Under the pieces are notes generated by a model, which did not search any database, had not been told where the DNA came from, and was given only the letters and a program-made list of their open reading frames with translations. The translations under genes were made by a program, and so were the position numbers. From Peptoniphilus sp. ING2-D1G (lineage in GTDB: Bacteria > Bacillota > Clostridia > Tissierellales > Peptoniphilaceae), in NCBI GenBank assembly GCA_000952975.1, contig LM997412.1:62001-126000 (forward strand): a stretch of DNA of 64,000 bases, given 5' to 3'. Positions 46,029 through 54,509 of the stretch are shown here, piece by piece (positions within the stretch are counted from its first letter, which is position 1; the number at the start of each line of letters is the position of its first letter).

Positions 46029-46679
46029 ATGGATAAAAATTTTTTAAAAAGAGTTGCTTATCTTGTCTTCGGCTGCTATTTATATGGGCTGGGACTTACC
46101 TTTTATGTATACAACGGTCTTGGAATGGATCCGTGGAATGTGTTGCACAGCGGCATATCAATGCACACGGGCATAGGCATAGGAATAGTAAACGTAATGG
46201 TATCGATAATAATAATATTTATCGCTGTAGCAATGGGAGAGTCCTTCGGGATAGGGACTATATTTAATTCCACATTGATAGGAGGGTTTTTGCAACTGAA
46301 TATCAACACAGGTATATTTTCCGTTCCCGATACGTTGATGATGAAAATCGCTTTTTTATTTTTAGGAATGATAATAATAGGATTTGCCACTTATTACTAT
46401 ATAAAACCTTCCTTTGGAAGCGGACCGCGAGATTCTCTTTCCATAGCTCTGTCGAAAAAATGGAAGATGAAGATGGGATATTCAAAGTCCATAGTGGATG
46501 TAATGGCTGTGGTCATAGGCATAATGCTCGGAGGAAGTTTTGGGATAGGCACCATAATCAGTTCGGTTTTAGGCGGAGTTTTTGTTCAAATGGTATTCAA
46601 CATGTATTCCTTTGATGTGAAGAATTTGAAGCATGAAAATATTTTTGAAACGATGAAGCGATTGGAAAAAGTGAAATAA
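46029..46679 (+). CDS. YczE/YitT-like membrane protein
   Basis: 216 aa with five membrane segments. FGCYLYGLGLTFYVYNGLGMDPWNVLHSGIS, GIGTIFNSTLIGGFLQL, YYIKPSFGSGPRDSLSIAL and GGSFGIGTIISSVLGGVFVQM are typical of the YczE/YyaS family (YitT superfamily), where Gly-rich half-repeats hint at an internal duplication (the GxGT(I)xxxxxxGGxxQ element occurs twice). Function of the family is unknown; transport is suspected. Start ATG 46029 with GAGAGGAATTAAC upstream. Confidence 0.85.
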   Translation: MDKNFLKRVAYLVFGCYLYGLGLTFYVYNGLGMDPWNVLHSGISMHTGIGIGIVNVMVSIIIIFIAVAMGESFGIGTIFNSTLIGGFLQLNINTGIFSVPDTLMMKIAFLFLGMIIIGFATYYYIKPSFGSGPRDSLSIALSKKWKMKMGYSKSIVDVMAVVIGIMLGGSFGIGTIISSVLGGVFVQMVFNMYSFDVKNLKHENIFETMKRLEKVK

Positions 46680-46695
46680 AAGTGAATTCAAGGGT

Positions 46696-46771
46696 TGGAG
46701 CTGTTGGCGGGACTTGAACCCGCGACCTATTGATTACGAATCAATTGCTCTACCATCTGAGCTACAACAGC
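46696..46771 (-). tRNA. tRNA-Thr (CGU)
   Basis: The minus strand gives acceptor GCTGTTG/CAACAGC, D arm AGCTC..GAGC, an ATTGA/TCAAT anticodon stem with loop TTCGTAA (anticodon CGT), a GCGGG-TTCAAGT-CCCGC T arm and an encoded CCA, for a 76-nt cloverleaf. It lies between the YczE-like and DUF445 genes, opposite to both. Confidence 0.97.
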
Positions 46772-46832
46772 ATAAAAATATTGTAACACAGAATTTATTT
46801 TTTTAAATATTATTGATTAAATTTAATTAAAA

Positions 46833-46869
46833 TGGCAAAGATAGTCTTTTGACTGCCTTTGCTTTTTTT
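46833..46869 (+). terminator. rho-independent terminator
   Basis: GGCAAAG..AGTC / GACT..CTTTGC stem followed by seven T residues, upstream of DUF445. Confidence 0.7.
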
Positions 46870-47029
46870 GGGTATAAACAATAAAGATGAAAGTTGGAGA
46901 TATTATGTTTTTTATCCTGCATATTTTACATAGCCTCTGATTATTTTCTGCAAATTGGGAATATATAAATGAGTGATGTATAATGATTTTTGCAAATATA
47001 AGTTTCAAATAAATTTTTAGAGGAGAAAT

Positions 47030-47626
47030 ATGGATATAGTACGAGTTTTATTTATTGCGGTGATAAGCGGACTTATAGGATATGTGACCAATGTATTGGC
47101 GGTAAAAAGCATCTTCAGACCCTTTGAGCCGATAAAAATCGGACCTGTTTCTTTTCAGGGCTTAATACCTAAGAGGAAGAGAGATTTGGCAAGAAAATTC
47201 AGCCTTTTAGTCAGAGACGATTTGTTGGATAGAGAAGATTTAATTGGTCAATTGATAAAAGAAGAAGACGAAAAGGAGTTTACAAAATTTATTTCCGGTA
47301 GAGTGGATAATATCATAGAAGAAAATACGACTTTATTGCCCAGTGCCTTGAGGAATATGATAATAAAAGCCGTAGACGGAAAAATGAACAAGGAAGCTCC
47401 AAAAATATTTGAAGAATTTAAAGGTGTTGCAGAAACACAGATCAGAGAAAAGGTAGATGTCGCTACTCTCATTGAAGACAAGATAAATGGATTGGATTTG
47501 GGCACAATAGAGGAATTGGTACTGAAGGTGGCAAGCAGAGAGTTAAAGGCTATAGAGTTTTTGGGGCTTGTAATGGGATTTGCAATTGGACTTGTTCAAG
47601 GAATTATATCCACCTATATTTTGTAA
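47030..47626 (+). CDS. DUF445 (YheB-like) membrane protein
   Basis: 198 aa. An N-terminal membrane helix (LFIAVISGLIGYVTNVLAVKSIFRP) with the DUF445 motif GYxTNxLAxKxxFRP, then PIKIGPVSFQGLIPKRKRDLARK, a helical cytoplasmic or extracytoplasmic middle and a C-terminal membrane helix (EFLGLVMGFAIGLVQGIIS) give the usual two-anchor topology. Shorter than the ~400-residue members, similar to short YheB forms. Function unknown; relatives are linked to sporulation and cell envelope. SD AGAGGAGAAAT precedes ATG 47030. alkD-like gene starts 11 nt later, so an operon is likely. Confidence 0.85.
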   Translation: MDIVRVLFIAVISGLIGYVTNVLAVKSIFRPFEPIKIGPVSFQGLIPKRKRDLARKFSLLVRDDLLDREDLIGQLIKEEDEKEFTKFISGRVDNIIEENTTLLPSALRNMIIKAVDGKMNKEAPKIFEEFKGVAETQIREKVDVATLIEDKINGLDLGTIEELVLKVASRELKAIEFLGLVMGFAIGLVQGIISTYIL

Positions 47627-47636
47627 AGGAAAAAAC

Positions 47637-48293
47637 ATGGATTATGAAAATATAAAAGAAAAATTTAAAAAAGAATCTTCACTTGAAACAGCTGTACAAA
47701 TGGCGGCATATATGAAGAATAAATTTAAATTTTATGGGCTTAAGACACCGAAAAGACGAGAAATTTATAAAGAAGACTTAAAGAGAGAAAAGAAAAACAA
47801 AAAAATAGATTGGGATTTTTTAGATGAGTGTTGGGCTGATGAACACAGAGAATTTCAGTACTTAGTTTGTGATTATTTAAGGAACATGAAAAATTTTATT
47901 CAGCTTGAAGATTTGCCGAAAATAGAAAGATATTTGAGAACTAAGCAATGGTGGGACTCAATAGATTCTTTAGATACGGTGGTGGGGAGTTTAGTAAGTA
48001 AAAATCCGCATATGTATGATTTAATGCTGAATTGGTCAACAGATGATAATTTTTGGATAAGAAGAGCGGCTATAAATCATCAAAGGTTAAGAAAAAAGGA
48101 AACCGACACAAAATTACTGGAAAGAATAATACTAAACAACCTTGGCAGTGATGAATTTTTCATAAACAAGGCTATAGGATGGAGTTTAAGAGAGTATTCA
48201 AAAACCGATGACAAGTGGGTTAGGGATTTTATTGAAGAGAATGCGGACAAAATGAATAAAATCAGCATAAAAGAAGCATCGAAATACCTATAA
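47637..48293 (+). CDS. AlkD-like DNA alkylation repair protein
   Basis: 218 aa from ATG 47637 (GTAAAGGAAAAAAC upstream); the open frame begins earlier inside DUF445 but lacks an SD. HEAT-like helical repeats carry AAYMKNKFKFYGLKTPKRREI, DFLDECWADEHREFQYLVCDYLR, TKQWWDSIDSLDTVVGSL, DDNFWIRRAAINHQRLRKKETDT and FFINKAIGWSLREYSKTD. WDxxD (WDSID) and the W/R pairs are the AlkD DNA-handling residues. It excises bulky or cationic N3/N7-alkylated bases without base flipping. It shares an operon with DUF445 and the rhodanese gene. Confidence 0.93.
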   Translation: MDYENIKEKFKKESSLETAVQMAAYMKNKFKFYGLKTPKRREIYKEDLKREKKNKKIDWDFLDECWADEHREFQYLVCDYLRNMKNFIQLEDLPKIERYLRTKQWWDSIDSLDTVVGSLVSKNPHMYDLMLNWSTDDNFWIRRAAINHQRLRKKETDTKLLERIILNNLGSDEFFINKAIGWSLREYSKTDDKWVRDFIEENADKMNKISIKEASKYL

Positions 48294-48313
48294 AATTAAA
48301 TTAAGGAGAAAAG

Positions 48314-48877
48314 ATGAATAAATTTATGGCAGTGGCTTTGATAATTTTTATTATAGCAATAGCTTTTTTAACATTAAAATTCATAAAAAAACCTGAATCG
48401 GAGGGAAATTTAGCAGGGCTTAAGGAAGCTATATACCTTAGGGGAGATTTGTTTTTGATGTCTGATGGAAAGACACTTGTGAATATCGAAGTGGAAGAAG
48501 AGTTGGAAGCAGGACAAAGAGTCATCTATGAAGGAGAAGGCGATAATATAGAAATATCAGAAATAACAGATAGAAGTACAGGAGATAAAATGTCTCTTGA
48601 AACAGCCGTAGAGGTAAATAAAAAAACGGATTCCTCGGTAAAATTAATAGATGTTAGAGAAGTTGGTGAATTTGAATCGGGACATGTCCCGGGAGCTATA
48701 AATATTCCAATGGGGACGCTTACAGAATCCAAGGAGTTTACCAAGGATGATTTGCTGATACTGTATTGCAGAAGCGGAGCCAGATCTGCAGCGGCTCAAA
48801 GAATTTTAGAACAAGAAGGATATTATGTAATAGATGCCGGAGGAATAATCTCCTATAGTGGAGAAATCGAAAGATGA
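48314..48877 (+). CDS. membrane-anchored rhodanese-domain protein
   Basis: 187 aa. An N-terminal helix (FMAVALIIFIIAIAFLTLKF) anchors the protein; residues ~35-90 are a small beta-rich linker domain; a single rhodanese domain covers ~93-187 with LIDVREVGEFESGHVPGAINIP and the active-site loop YCRSGARSA with Cys152. It would bind persulfide sulfur outside or at the membrane. SD AAGGAGAAAAG precedes ATG 48314; 20 nt separate it from the AlkD-like gene. Acceptor unknown. Confidence 0.88.
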   Translation: MNKFMAVALIIFIIAIAFLTLKFIKKPESEGNLAGLKEAIYLRGDLFLMSDGKTLVNIEVEEELEAGQRVIYEGEGDNIEISEITDRSTGDKMSLETAVEVNKKTDSSVKLIDVREVGEFESGHVPGAINIPMGTLTESKEFTKDDLLILYCRSGARSAAAQRILEQEGYYVIDAGGIISYSGEIER

Positions 48878-48908
48878 AAAACAGGTTATTGCAAGATACT
48901 ATCATATA

Positions 48909-48946
48909 AAAATGACTAACTAAAGAGAAATGGTTAGTCATTTTTT
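48909..48946 (+). terminator. rho-independent terminator
   Basis: AAATGACTAAC / GTTAGTCATTT stem and T-run, after the rhodanese gene. Confidence 0.9.
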
Positions 48947-49062
48947 GGTATAATTGATTATGTGAAAAGGATTTAATTGGTAAAGGGTCAACGGATTTAT
49001 TATTAAGTCATGTGATATTCAATCGAAAGGACGCACAACTTATCGATTATTTTGGAGGATTT

Positions 49063-49806
49063 ATGATTTTATATTTTTCAGGAACGGGAAATTCAAAATA
49101 CATAGCGAAAAAACTTGCAAATATCATAAAGGATGAAGTTGTGGATTTATTTTCTTTTATAAAAGAAAATAAAGAAGCGAGATTTATATCGGAAAAGCCC
49201 TATGTGGTAGTGTGCCCCACCTATGGCTGGAGAATGCCGAGATTTTTGTCGGATTTTTTAAAGACTGTAAAGTTCGCGGGAAGCGGAAATCTTTATGTAA
49301 TTATGAATTGTGGCTCATCCATAGGTTCTGCTGAGAAATATCTGTTAAGGGACTTAAGGGAAACGACTCTTGATTTTAAGGGATTGTACGGAATAATAAT
49401 GCCGGAAAACTACATAATGCTCTTCAATTTGGATTCCGATGAAAAAAATGCTCAAATTTTAAAAGAGGCGGAGGATAAAATTTCATATGCGGCAGGAGTC
49501 ATATCTGAAGGAAAGAGCTTCAAAGAAAACAGATCTTCAGTATTAGATGATTTTTTGTCGGGCTTTTTAAATGATGTATTTTTTAAATTCATAGTTAAGG
49601 ACAAAAAATTTTATTACACGAAGGAATGTAATAAGTGTGGGATTTGCGCAAAGGTTTGCGTGCTAAACAACATAGAGTACAGGGATGGATATCCGAAGTG
49701 GAGGGGCAACTGTACACATTGTGCAGCCTGTATTGCAAATTGTCCCATGAAGGCAATTGAGTATGGAAGCAGGACTGTCGGGAAAAAGAGATATTTGCTT
49801 AAATAG
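49063..49806 (+). CDS. EFR1-type flavodoxin-ferredoxin fusion
   Basis: 247 aa from ATG 49063, after TTTTGGAGGATTT; the open frame from 49012 lacks an SD. The flavodoxin domain begins MILYFSGTGNSKYIAKKLA with the FMN phosphate loop SGTGNS, continues with VCPTYGWRMPRFLSDFL and NCGSSIG. A C-terminal ferredoxin has two 4Fe-4S motifs, CNKCGICAKVC...N and CTHCAACIANCPMKAIEY. EFR1-family proteins are electron carriers of anaerobes. The gene 8 nt downstream (HhH-GPD glycosylase) is likely in the same operon. Confidence 0.92.
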   Translation: MILYFSGTGNSKYIAKKLANIIKDEVVDLFSFIKENKEARFISEKPYVVVCPTYGWRMPRFLSDFLKTVKFAGSGNLYVIMNCGSSIGSAEKYLLRDLRETTLDFKGLYGIIMPENYIMLFNLDSDEKNAQILKEAEDKISYAAGVISEGKSFKENRSSVLDDFLSGFLNDVFFKFIVKDKKFYYTKECNKCGICAKVCVLNNIEYRDGYPKWRGNCTHCAACIANCPMKAIEYGSRTVGKKRYLLK

Positions 49807-49814
49807 AGGTGGAA

Positions 49815-50423
49815 ATGTATTTTCAATATGGTGAAAGGGAAATAAATTATTTAAAATCCAAGGATTCTCTTCTTGGAGAGATTATAGATAAAAGAGGATT
49901 TGTGGAAAGAGAAGTAATTGAAGATATCTTTTCCGCAATAGTCAATTCAATAGTGGGTCAGCAGATATCCACCAAGGCACATTTGACCCTGTGGGGCAGA
50001 TTTAAACAAAGATTTCCGCAAATATGTGCAGAGGAACTTCTTATGGCGGGTAGGGAAGAAGTACAGAAACTGGGAATCTCCTATAGAAAAGCCGATTACA
50101 TAATAAATTTGGCTCAGAAGGTTCAATCAAAGGAATTGGATTTGGAAGAGTTAAAAACTTTAAGTGACGATGAAGTAATTGAAAAATTGACAGTCTTAAA
50201 GGGAATCGGTCCATGGACGGCAGAGATGCTACTCATATTTTCTCTGCAAAGACCCGATGTATTCAGCTATGGAGACTTAGCCATAATAAGAGGTCTTAAA
50301 AAATTATATAAACTTGAAAAAGTAGATAAAAAAATTTTTTCAATATACAAGCAAAAGTTCAGTCCCTATGGCAGTGTTGCAAGTCTATATCTTTGGGAAG
50401 TGGCTATGGGCAATGTGGGGTAA
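49815..50423 (+). CDS. HhH-GPD DNA-3-methyladenine glycosylase II-like
   Basis: 202 aa. ATG 49815 is preferred (AGAGG then 5 nt); an in-frame GTG at 49809 overlaps the SD. AIVNSIVGQQISTKAHLTLWGRF is the AlkA-type N-terminal helix set, LKGIGPWTAEMLLIFSLQRPDVFSYGDLAIIRGLKKLY is the HhH-GPD with the catalytic Asp in YGDLAI. It lacks the AlkA N-terminal beta domain, as do many short Firmicutes members. It removes alkylated purines. Together with Ogt and an AlkD-like protein it covers three alkylation repair routes in this window. Confidence 0.92.
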   Translation: MYFQYGEREINYLKSKDSLLGEIIDKRGFVEREVIEDIFSAIVNSIVGQQISTKAHLTLWGRFKQRFPQICAEELLMAGREEVQKLGISYRKADYIINLAQKVQSKELDLEELKTLSDDEVIEKLTVLKGIGPWTAEMLLIFSLQRPDVFSYGDLAIIRGLKKLYKLEKVDKKIFSIYKQKFSPYGSVASLYLWEVAMGNVG

Positions 50424-50544
50424 AAAAGGATTAGACATTTTTTATGCTATAAAATCTTAATATATAAGTATTATTTAATCTGTAAAAATTGATTGAGTGT
50501 ATAAAAATTATGTATTTAATAGGTGATGAAAGGGAGGATTATTT

Positions 50545-51783
50545 ATGCTGTTGTTAAAAAATTGTGCAAAAATATACACTGTAGATGAATCTATCGATGG
50601 TTCAATAGGGATTTTAACGGGATATTCCATACTGATTGAAAATGACAAAATAAAAAAAATCGATAAGTTTGAAAATCTAAAGGAGTTTATCGACGATGAA
50701 AGCGAGATCATCAATTGCGAAAACAAATCCGTATTGCCCGGATTTGTAGATCCGCACACTCATTTGGCCTTTGGAGGAGATAGAAAGGCGGAATACTTAG
50801 CTAAGCTTTATACTGACGATCCTAAGATAATAGAAGAAAAAGCGGGGATAGTGGGAATGAAATCCTCAGTTAAGCAAACCAGAGATTTGTCCCTTGATGA
50901 TTTGACAAAGGCAACTGTAGAAAAACTTGACCTGCTTCTGAAATCCGGAGTCACAACTGTAGAAGTAAAGAGCGGATACGGGATAGATAAGGATACGGAG
51001 CTAAAACAACTAAGAGCCATAAAAAAAGCAAGAGAAATCTCACCTCAAACTGTAGTTCCCACCTATTTGGGAGGACATGACTGGGATCAAGAAATGGGCA
51101 AGGACGCATATATAGACTTTTGTATCAATGAAGTAATGCCTGTCATCGAAGAGGAGAATTTAGCTGAATTGGCGGATATTTGGGTGGAAGAACAATTCTT
51201 CTCTGTGGAACAAGGAAGAAAATATTTACAAGCAGCTAAAAAGCACGGAATGAACGGAACAATACACGGAAACGAACTATCCTCAATCGGAGCATCCAAG
51301 ATGGCCGCTGAAGAAGGAGTTTATTGCGTCGCACATCTCAACTATTTGACAGAAGAAGAAATCGACATAATGATGGAAAAAAACGTAGTGGGAATAGTTT
51401 TACCCACCACTGACTATGTAAAACAATACTACAAAGTTTTGGCAAAGGGCAGACATTTCATAGACAGAGGAATGACCATAGCCATAGCTACAAACTTAAA
51501 CCCCGGAAACTACACAGTTTCAACTTCACTATGCATGAATATGGCCTGCAGAAATCACGGCTTAAGTGCTGAAGAAGCTTTAAGAGCTGCAACACTTAAT
51601 GCAGCAAAAGCTTTAAGACTCAGTGAAGATTACGGTTCAATAGAAGAAGGAAAATACGCCGACCTTCAAATTTGGGACACAGAAGACTACACAGATGCTA
51701 TTTACATGCACGGAATAGACTATGTAAATACGGTAATAAAACACGGAAAAGTAGTAGTAAAGAACAAAGAAACAGTTTATTGA
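50545..51783 (+). CDS. diverged imidazolonepropionase-like amidohydrolase
   Basis: 412 aa. Amidohydrolase fold with VLPGFVDPHTHLAFGGDR, VEVKSGYGIDKDTELKQLRAIKK, NGTIHGNELSSIGA (His ligand) and CVAHLNYLT, but the canonical ATDLNPG is ATNLNPGN, with Asn317 in place of the zinc-binding Asp. It also lacks the GGGI block seen in the HutI at 62459 (it has EEKAGIVGMKSSVKQTR). So it is a paralogue, possibly with altered chemistry, metal use or function. SD GAAAGGGAGGA precedes ATG 50545. It sits just before tRNA-Arg and hutU, so a histidine-related role is likely but unproved. Confidence 0.85.
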   Translation: MLLLKNCAKIYTVDESIDGSIGILTGYSILIENDKIKKIDKFENLKEFIDDESEIINCENKSVLPGFVDPHTHLAFGGDRKAEYLAKLYTDDPKIIEEKAGIVGMKSSVKQTRDLSLDDLTKATVEKLDLLLKSGVTTVEVKSGYGIDKDTELKQLRAIKKAREISPQTVVPTYLGGHDWDQEMGKDAYIDFCINEVMPVIEEENLAELADIWVEEQFFSVEQGRKYLQAAKKHGMNGTIHGNELSSIGASKMAAEEGVYCVAHLNYLTEEEIDIMMEKNVVGIVLPTTDYVKQYYKVLAKGRHFIDRGMTIAIATNLNPGNYTVSTSLCMNMACRNHGLSAEEALRAATLNAAKALRLSEDYGSIEEGKYADLQIWDTEDYTDAIYMHGIDYVNTVIKHGKVVVKNKETVY

Positions 51784-51798
51784 AGAAAAAATAAAAAA

Positions 51799-51819
51799 AG
51801 GGGACTGAGATAGTCCCCT
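51799..51819 (+). terminator. hairpin terminator after hutI-like gene
   Basis: GGGGACT / AGTCCCC perfect stem with a 5-nt loop. The T-tract is missing; a second small hairpin (CTGCA/TGCAG) follows. Confidence 0.65.
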
Positions 51820-51904
51820 GAATACCTGCAAAGCATGCAGTGCATTTTAATTATTGCGGATTTCATAAACTCATATGAATTAAGTTATATTTTTATTAAA
51901 AAAT

Positions 51905-51981
51905 TGGTGCACACGAGAGGAATTGAACCCCCGGCCTAAGCTTTAGGAGAGCTTCGCTCTATCCGACTGAGCTACGTGTGC
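51905..51981 (-). tRNA. tRNA-Arg (CCU)
   Basis: The minus strand has acceptor GCACACG/CGTGTGC, anticodon stem AAGCT/AGCTT with loop CTCCTAA (anticodon CCT), a T arm with GGTTCAATTCC and encoded CCA, 77 nt in all. It lies between the hutI-like gene and hutU. Confidence 0.97.
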
Positions 51982-52277
51982 ATATTAAATAAATTTTAGT
52001 ATAAGTTATTTTATATGTCAACTGAAAGTAAATTTAAAAGATGGACATAATAAAAAGGCTGCTATGTTTTTATTTGCAGATTGCATAGTTTTGTACTTAC
52101 TACTATGTTAAAAAACAAACTATGTGTCTAATTATCATCTAAGGGGAACAATGAGAACATTTTTTAAATTTTTGTAAAAATATATGAAGGTTTTCTGATT
52201 ATTGACCTTTAAAAGACGTAAAAAAATTAGAATAAAAGATGAAAAGGTTATTTTTATTTAAAAGGAGGAAATAATTA
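51982..52277 (+). other. intergenic leader of hutU
   Basis: An AT-rich stretch of 296 bp with no gene. It contains a GCATAGTTTTG/CAAACTATG inverted repeat (52073-52116) that could form a leader hairpin or operator. I see no convincing promoter and no HutP-type or known riboswitch motif. The SD AAAGGAGG lies just before ATG 52278. Confidence 0.5.
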
Positions 52278-54305
52278 ATGCTTAACAATAACGAAATAGA
52301 AAAAGCGATGAAAGTTAAATTAGAATTTGACGAACTTCCTGCTGATCCCGTATTTGAAGAAGGAATTCGTAGAGCTCCGGATAGAGGATTCAGACTTACT
52401 CAAGCTCAAACTGAAATTGCACTTAAGAATGCTCTTAGATACATTCCGGAAAAATTCCACGAACAACTCATTCCTGAATTCTTAGAAGAATTAACTACAA
52501 GAGGAAGAATTTACGGTTACAGATTCAGACCGGAAGGACATCTTTATGGAAAACCAATTGATGAATACAAAGGAAACTGCTTAGCAGGTAAAGCATGTCA
52601 AGTAATGATTGAAAACAACCTTGACTTTGAAGTTGCTCTATATCCTTATGAATTGGTTACTTATGGTGAAACAGGTTCAGTATGCCATAACTGGATGCAA
52701 TACAGATTAATCAAAAAGTACTTAGAAATTATGACTGATGAACAAACTTTAGTAGTTGAATCAGGACATCCACTTGGACTATTCGCTTCAAGAAAGAACT
52801 CTCCAAGAGTTATCATCACGAACGGTTTATTAATAGGTGAATATGATAACCACGAAGACTGGGAAATTGCTGAAGAAATGGGAGTTACCAACTACGGACA
52901 AATGACAGCGGGTGGATGGATGTACATCGGACCCCAAGGTATAGTTCATGGAACATTCAACACAATTCTAAATGCCGGTAGAATGAAATTAGGTATCCCT
53001 GAAGATGGAGACCTAAGAGGAAAATTATTCGTTACTTCAGGGCTTGGAGGAATGAGTGGAGCTCAAGGTAAAGCTGCGGAAATCGCTCATGCAGTAGGTA
53101 TAGTAGCTGAAGTCGACATGTCAAGAATTGAAACAAGACTTGAACAAGGCTGGATTTCAAAGGTTGCTGAAACCCCTGAAGAAACTTGCAAACTTGCAAA
53201 AGAATACCTTGAAAAAGAAGAAGCTATGTCAATTGCTTACCACGGAAATATAGTAGATCTTCTTCATTACATGAACGAAAACGACATTCATATAGATTTA
53301 CTTTCTGACCAAACATCTTGCCACAACGCATATGATGGAGGATATTGCCCTGTAGGAATTTCCTTTGAAGAAAGAACAAGACTTCTTGCAGAAGATCATG
53401 AAAAGTTTGTAGAAATGGTTAATGATACATTAAAACAACATTACCAAGTTATAAAAGAACTTGTTGCTAAGGGAACTTACTTCTTTGACTATGGTAACTC
53501 ATTTATGAAGGCTATCTATGATGCAGGCGTTAAAGAAATTTCTAAGAACGGAATAGACGACAAAGACGGATTTATTTGGCCTTCATACGTTGAAGACATC
53601 ATGGGACCACTTCTATTTGACTATGGATATGGACCTTTCAGATGGGTATGCTTAAGCCGTAACCACGAAGATTTAATTCAAACAGACAAAGCAGCTATGG
53701 ACAACATAGATCCTAACAGAAGATACCAAGACAGAGATAACTATAACTGGATAAGAGATGCTGAAAAGAACCAATTAGTAGTTGGTACTGAAGCGAGAAT
53801 TCTTTACCAAGATGAAGAAGGTAGAGTTGCTATAGCTCTTGCATTTAATAAATTAGTACGTGAAGGAAAAATCGGTCCTGTAATGATGGGTCGTGACCAC
53901 CATGACGTATCAGGTGTTGACTCTCCATTCAGAGAAACTTCAAATATCAAAGACGGTTCAAACGTATGTGCAGACATGGCAGTACAATGCTATGCAGGTA
54001 ATGCTGCAAGAGGTATGACTGTTGTTGCTCTTCATAACGGAGGCGGTGTTGGTATAGGTAAATCAATCAACGGCGGATTCGGATTATTGCTTGACGGTTC
54101 AGAAAGAGCAGATGAAATCATCAAATTATCACTAAGCTGGGACGTAATGGGCGGAGTTGCAAGAAGAAGCTGGGCAAGAAATGAACATGCAGTTGAAACA
54201 GCAGTTGAATTCAACAAAAAACGTACAGATGGCGTAATCACCCTTCCATTTATAGCTGATGATGAATTAGTTAAAAATGCAGTTACAAAAGTTTTTGAAA
54301 AATAA
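52278..54305 (+). CDS. hutU: urocanate hydratase
   Basis: 675 aa, the length of the long urocanase form. NAD-binding and catalytic segments include QMTAGGWMYIGPQGIVHGTFNTILNAGR, FVTSGLGGMSGAQGKAAEIAHAVG, LSDQTSCHNAYDGGYCPVGIS (active-site Cys region), PVMMGRDHHDVSGVDSPFRET and ALHNGGGVGIGKSINGGFG. It hydrates urocanate to 4-imidazolone-5-propionate in step two of histidine degradation. The strong SD AAAGGAGGAAATAATTA and the A-/C-ending codons suggest good expression. It has its own terminator, so it does not share a transcript with the later hut genes. Confidence 0.97.
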   Translation: MLNNNEIEKAMKVKLEFDELPADPVFEEGIRRAPDRGFRLTQAQTEIALKNALRYIPEKFHEQLIPEFLEELTTRGRIYGYRFRPEGHLYGKPIDEYKGNCLAGKACQVMIENNLDFEVALYPYELVTYGETGSVCHNWMQYRLIKKYLEIMTDEQTLVVESGHPLGLFASRKNSPRVIITNGLLIGEYDNHEDWEIAEEMGVTNYGQMTAGGWMYIGPQGIVHGTFNTILNAGRMKLGIPEDGDLRGKLFVTSGLGGMSGAQGKAAEIAHAVGIVAEVDMSRIETRLEQGWISKVAETPEETCKLAKEYLEKEEAMSIAYHGNIVDLLHYMNENDIHIDLLSDQTSCHNAYDGGYCPVGISFEERTRLLAEDHEKFVEMVNDTLKQHYQVIKELVAKGTYFFDYGNSFMKAIYDAGVKEISKNGIDDKDGFIWPSYVEDIMGPLLFDYGYGPFRWVCLSRNHEDLIQTDKAAMDNIDPNRRYQDRDNYNWIRDAEKNQLVVGTEARILYQDEEGRVAIALAFNKLVREGKIGPVMMGRDHHDVSGVDSPFRETSNIKDGSNVCADMAVQCYAGNAARGMTVVALHNGGGVGIGKSINGGFGLLLDGSERADEIIKLSLSWDVMGGVARRSWARNEHAVETAVEFNKKRTDGVITLPFIADDELVKNAVTKVFEK

Positions 54306-54331
54306 TCAATAACACACTTAATATAGTAATA

Positions 54332-54373
54332 AAAACGACCCCTATTCCCTTGTGGATTTAGGGGTCGTTTTAT
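54332..54373 (+). terminator. rho-independent terminator
   Basis: AAAACGACCCCTA / TAGGGGTCGTTTT perfect 13-bp stem with a 16-nt loop, ending hutU. Confidence 0.93.
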
Positions 54374-54509
54374 ATGGCCAAGAAAGAATTATTAATTTTT
54401 TAAAGAGCATATAATATTATGAATCCAATAATCCAAATAAAATAAAGCGATAATTATAGAAAAAAGCCCGGCTATAATATACAATAAAACAAAGCGGGGG
54501 ATTAAATAA

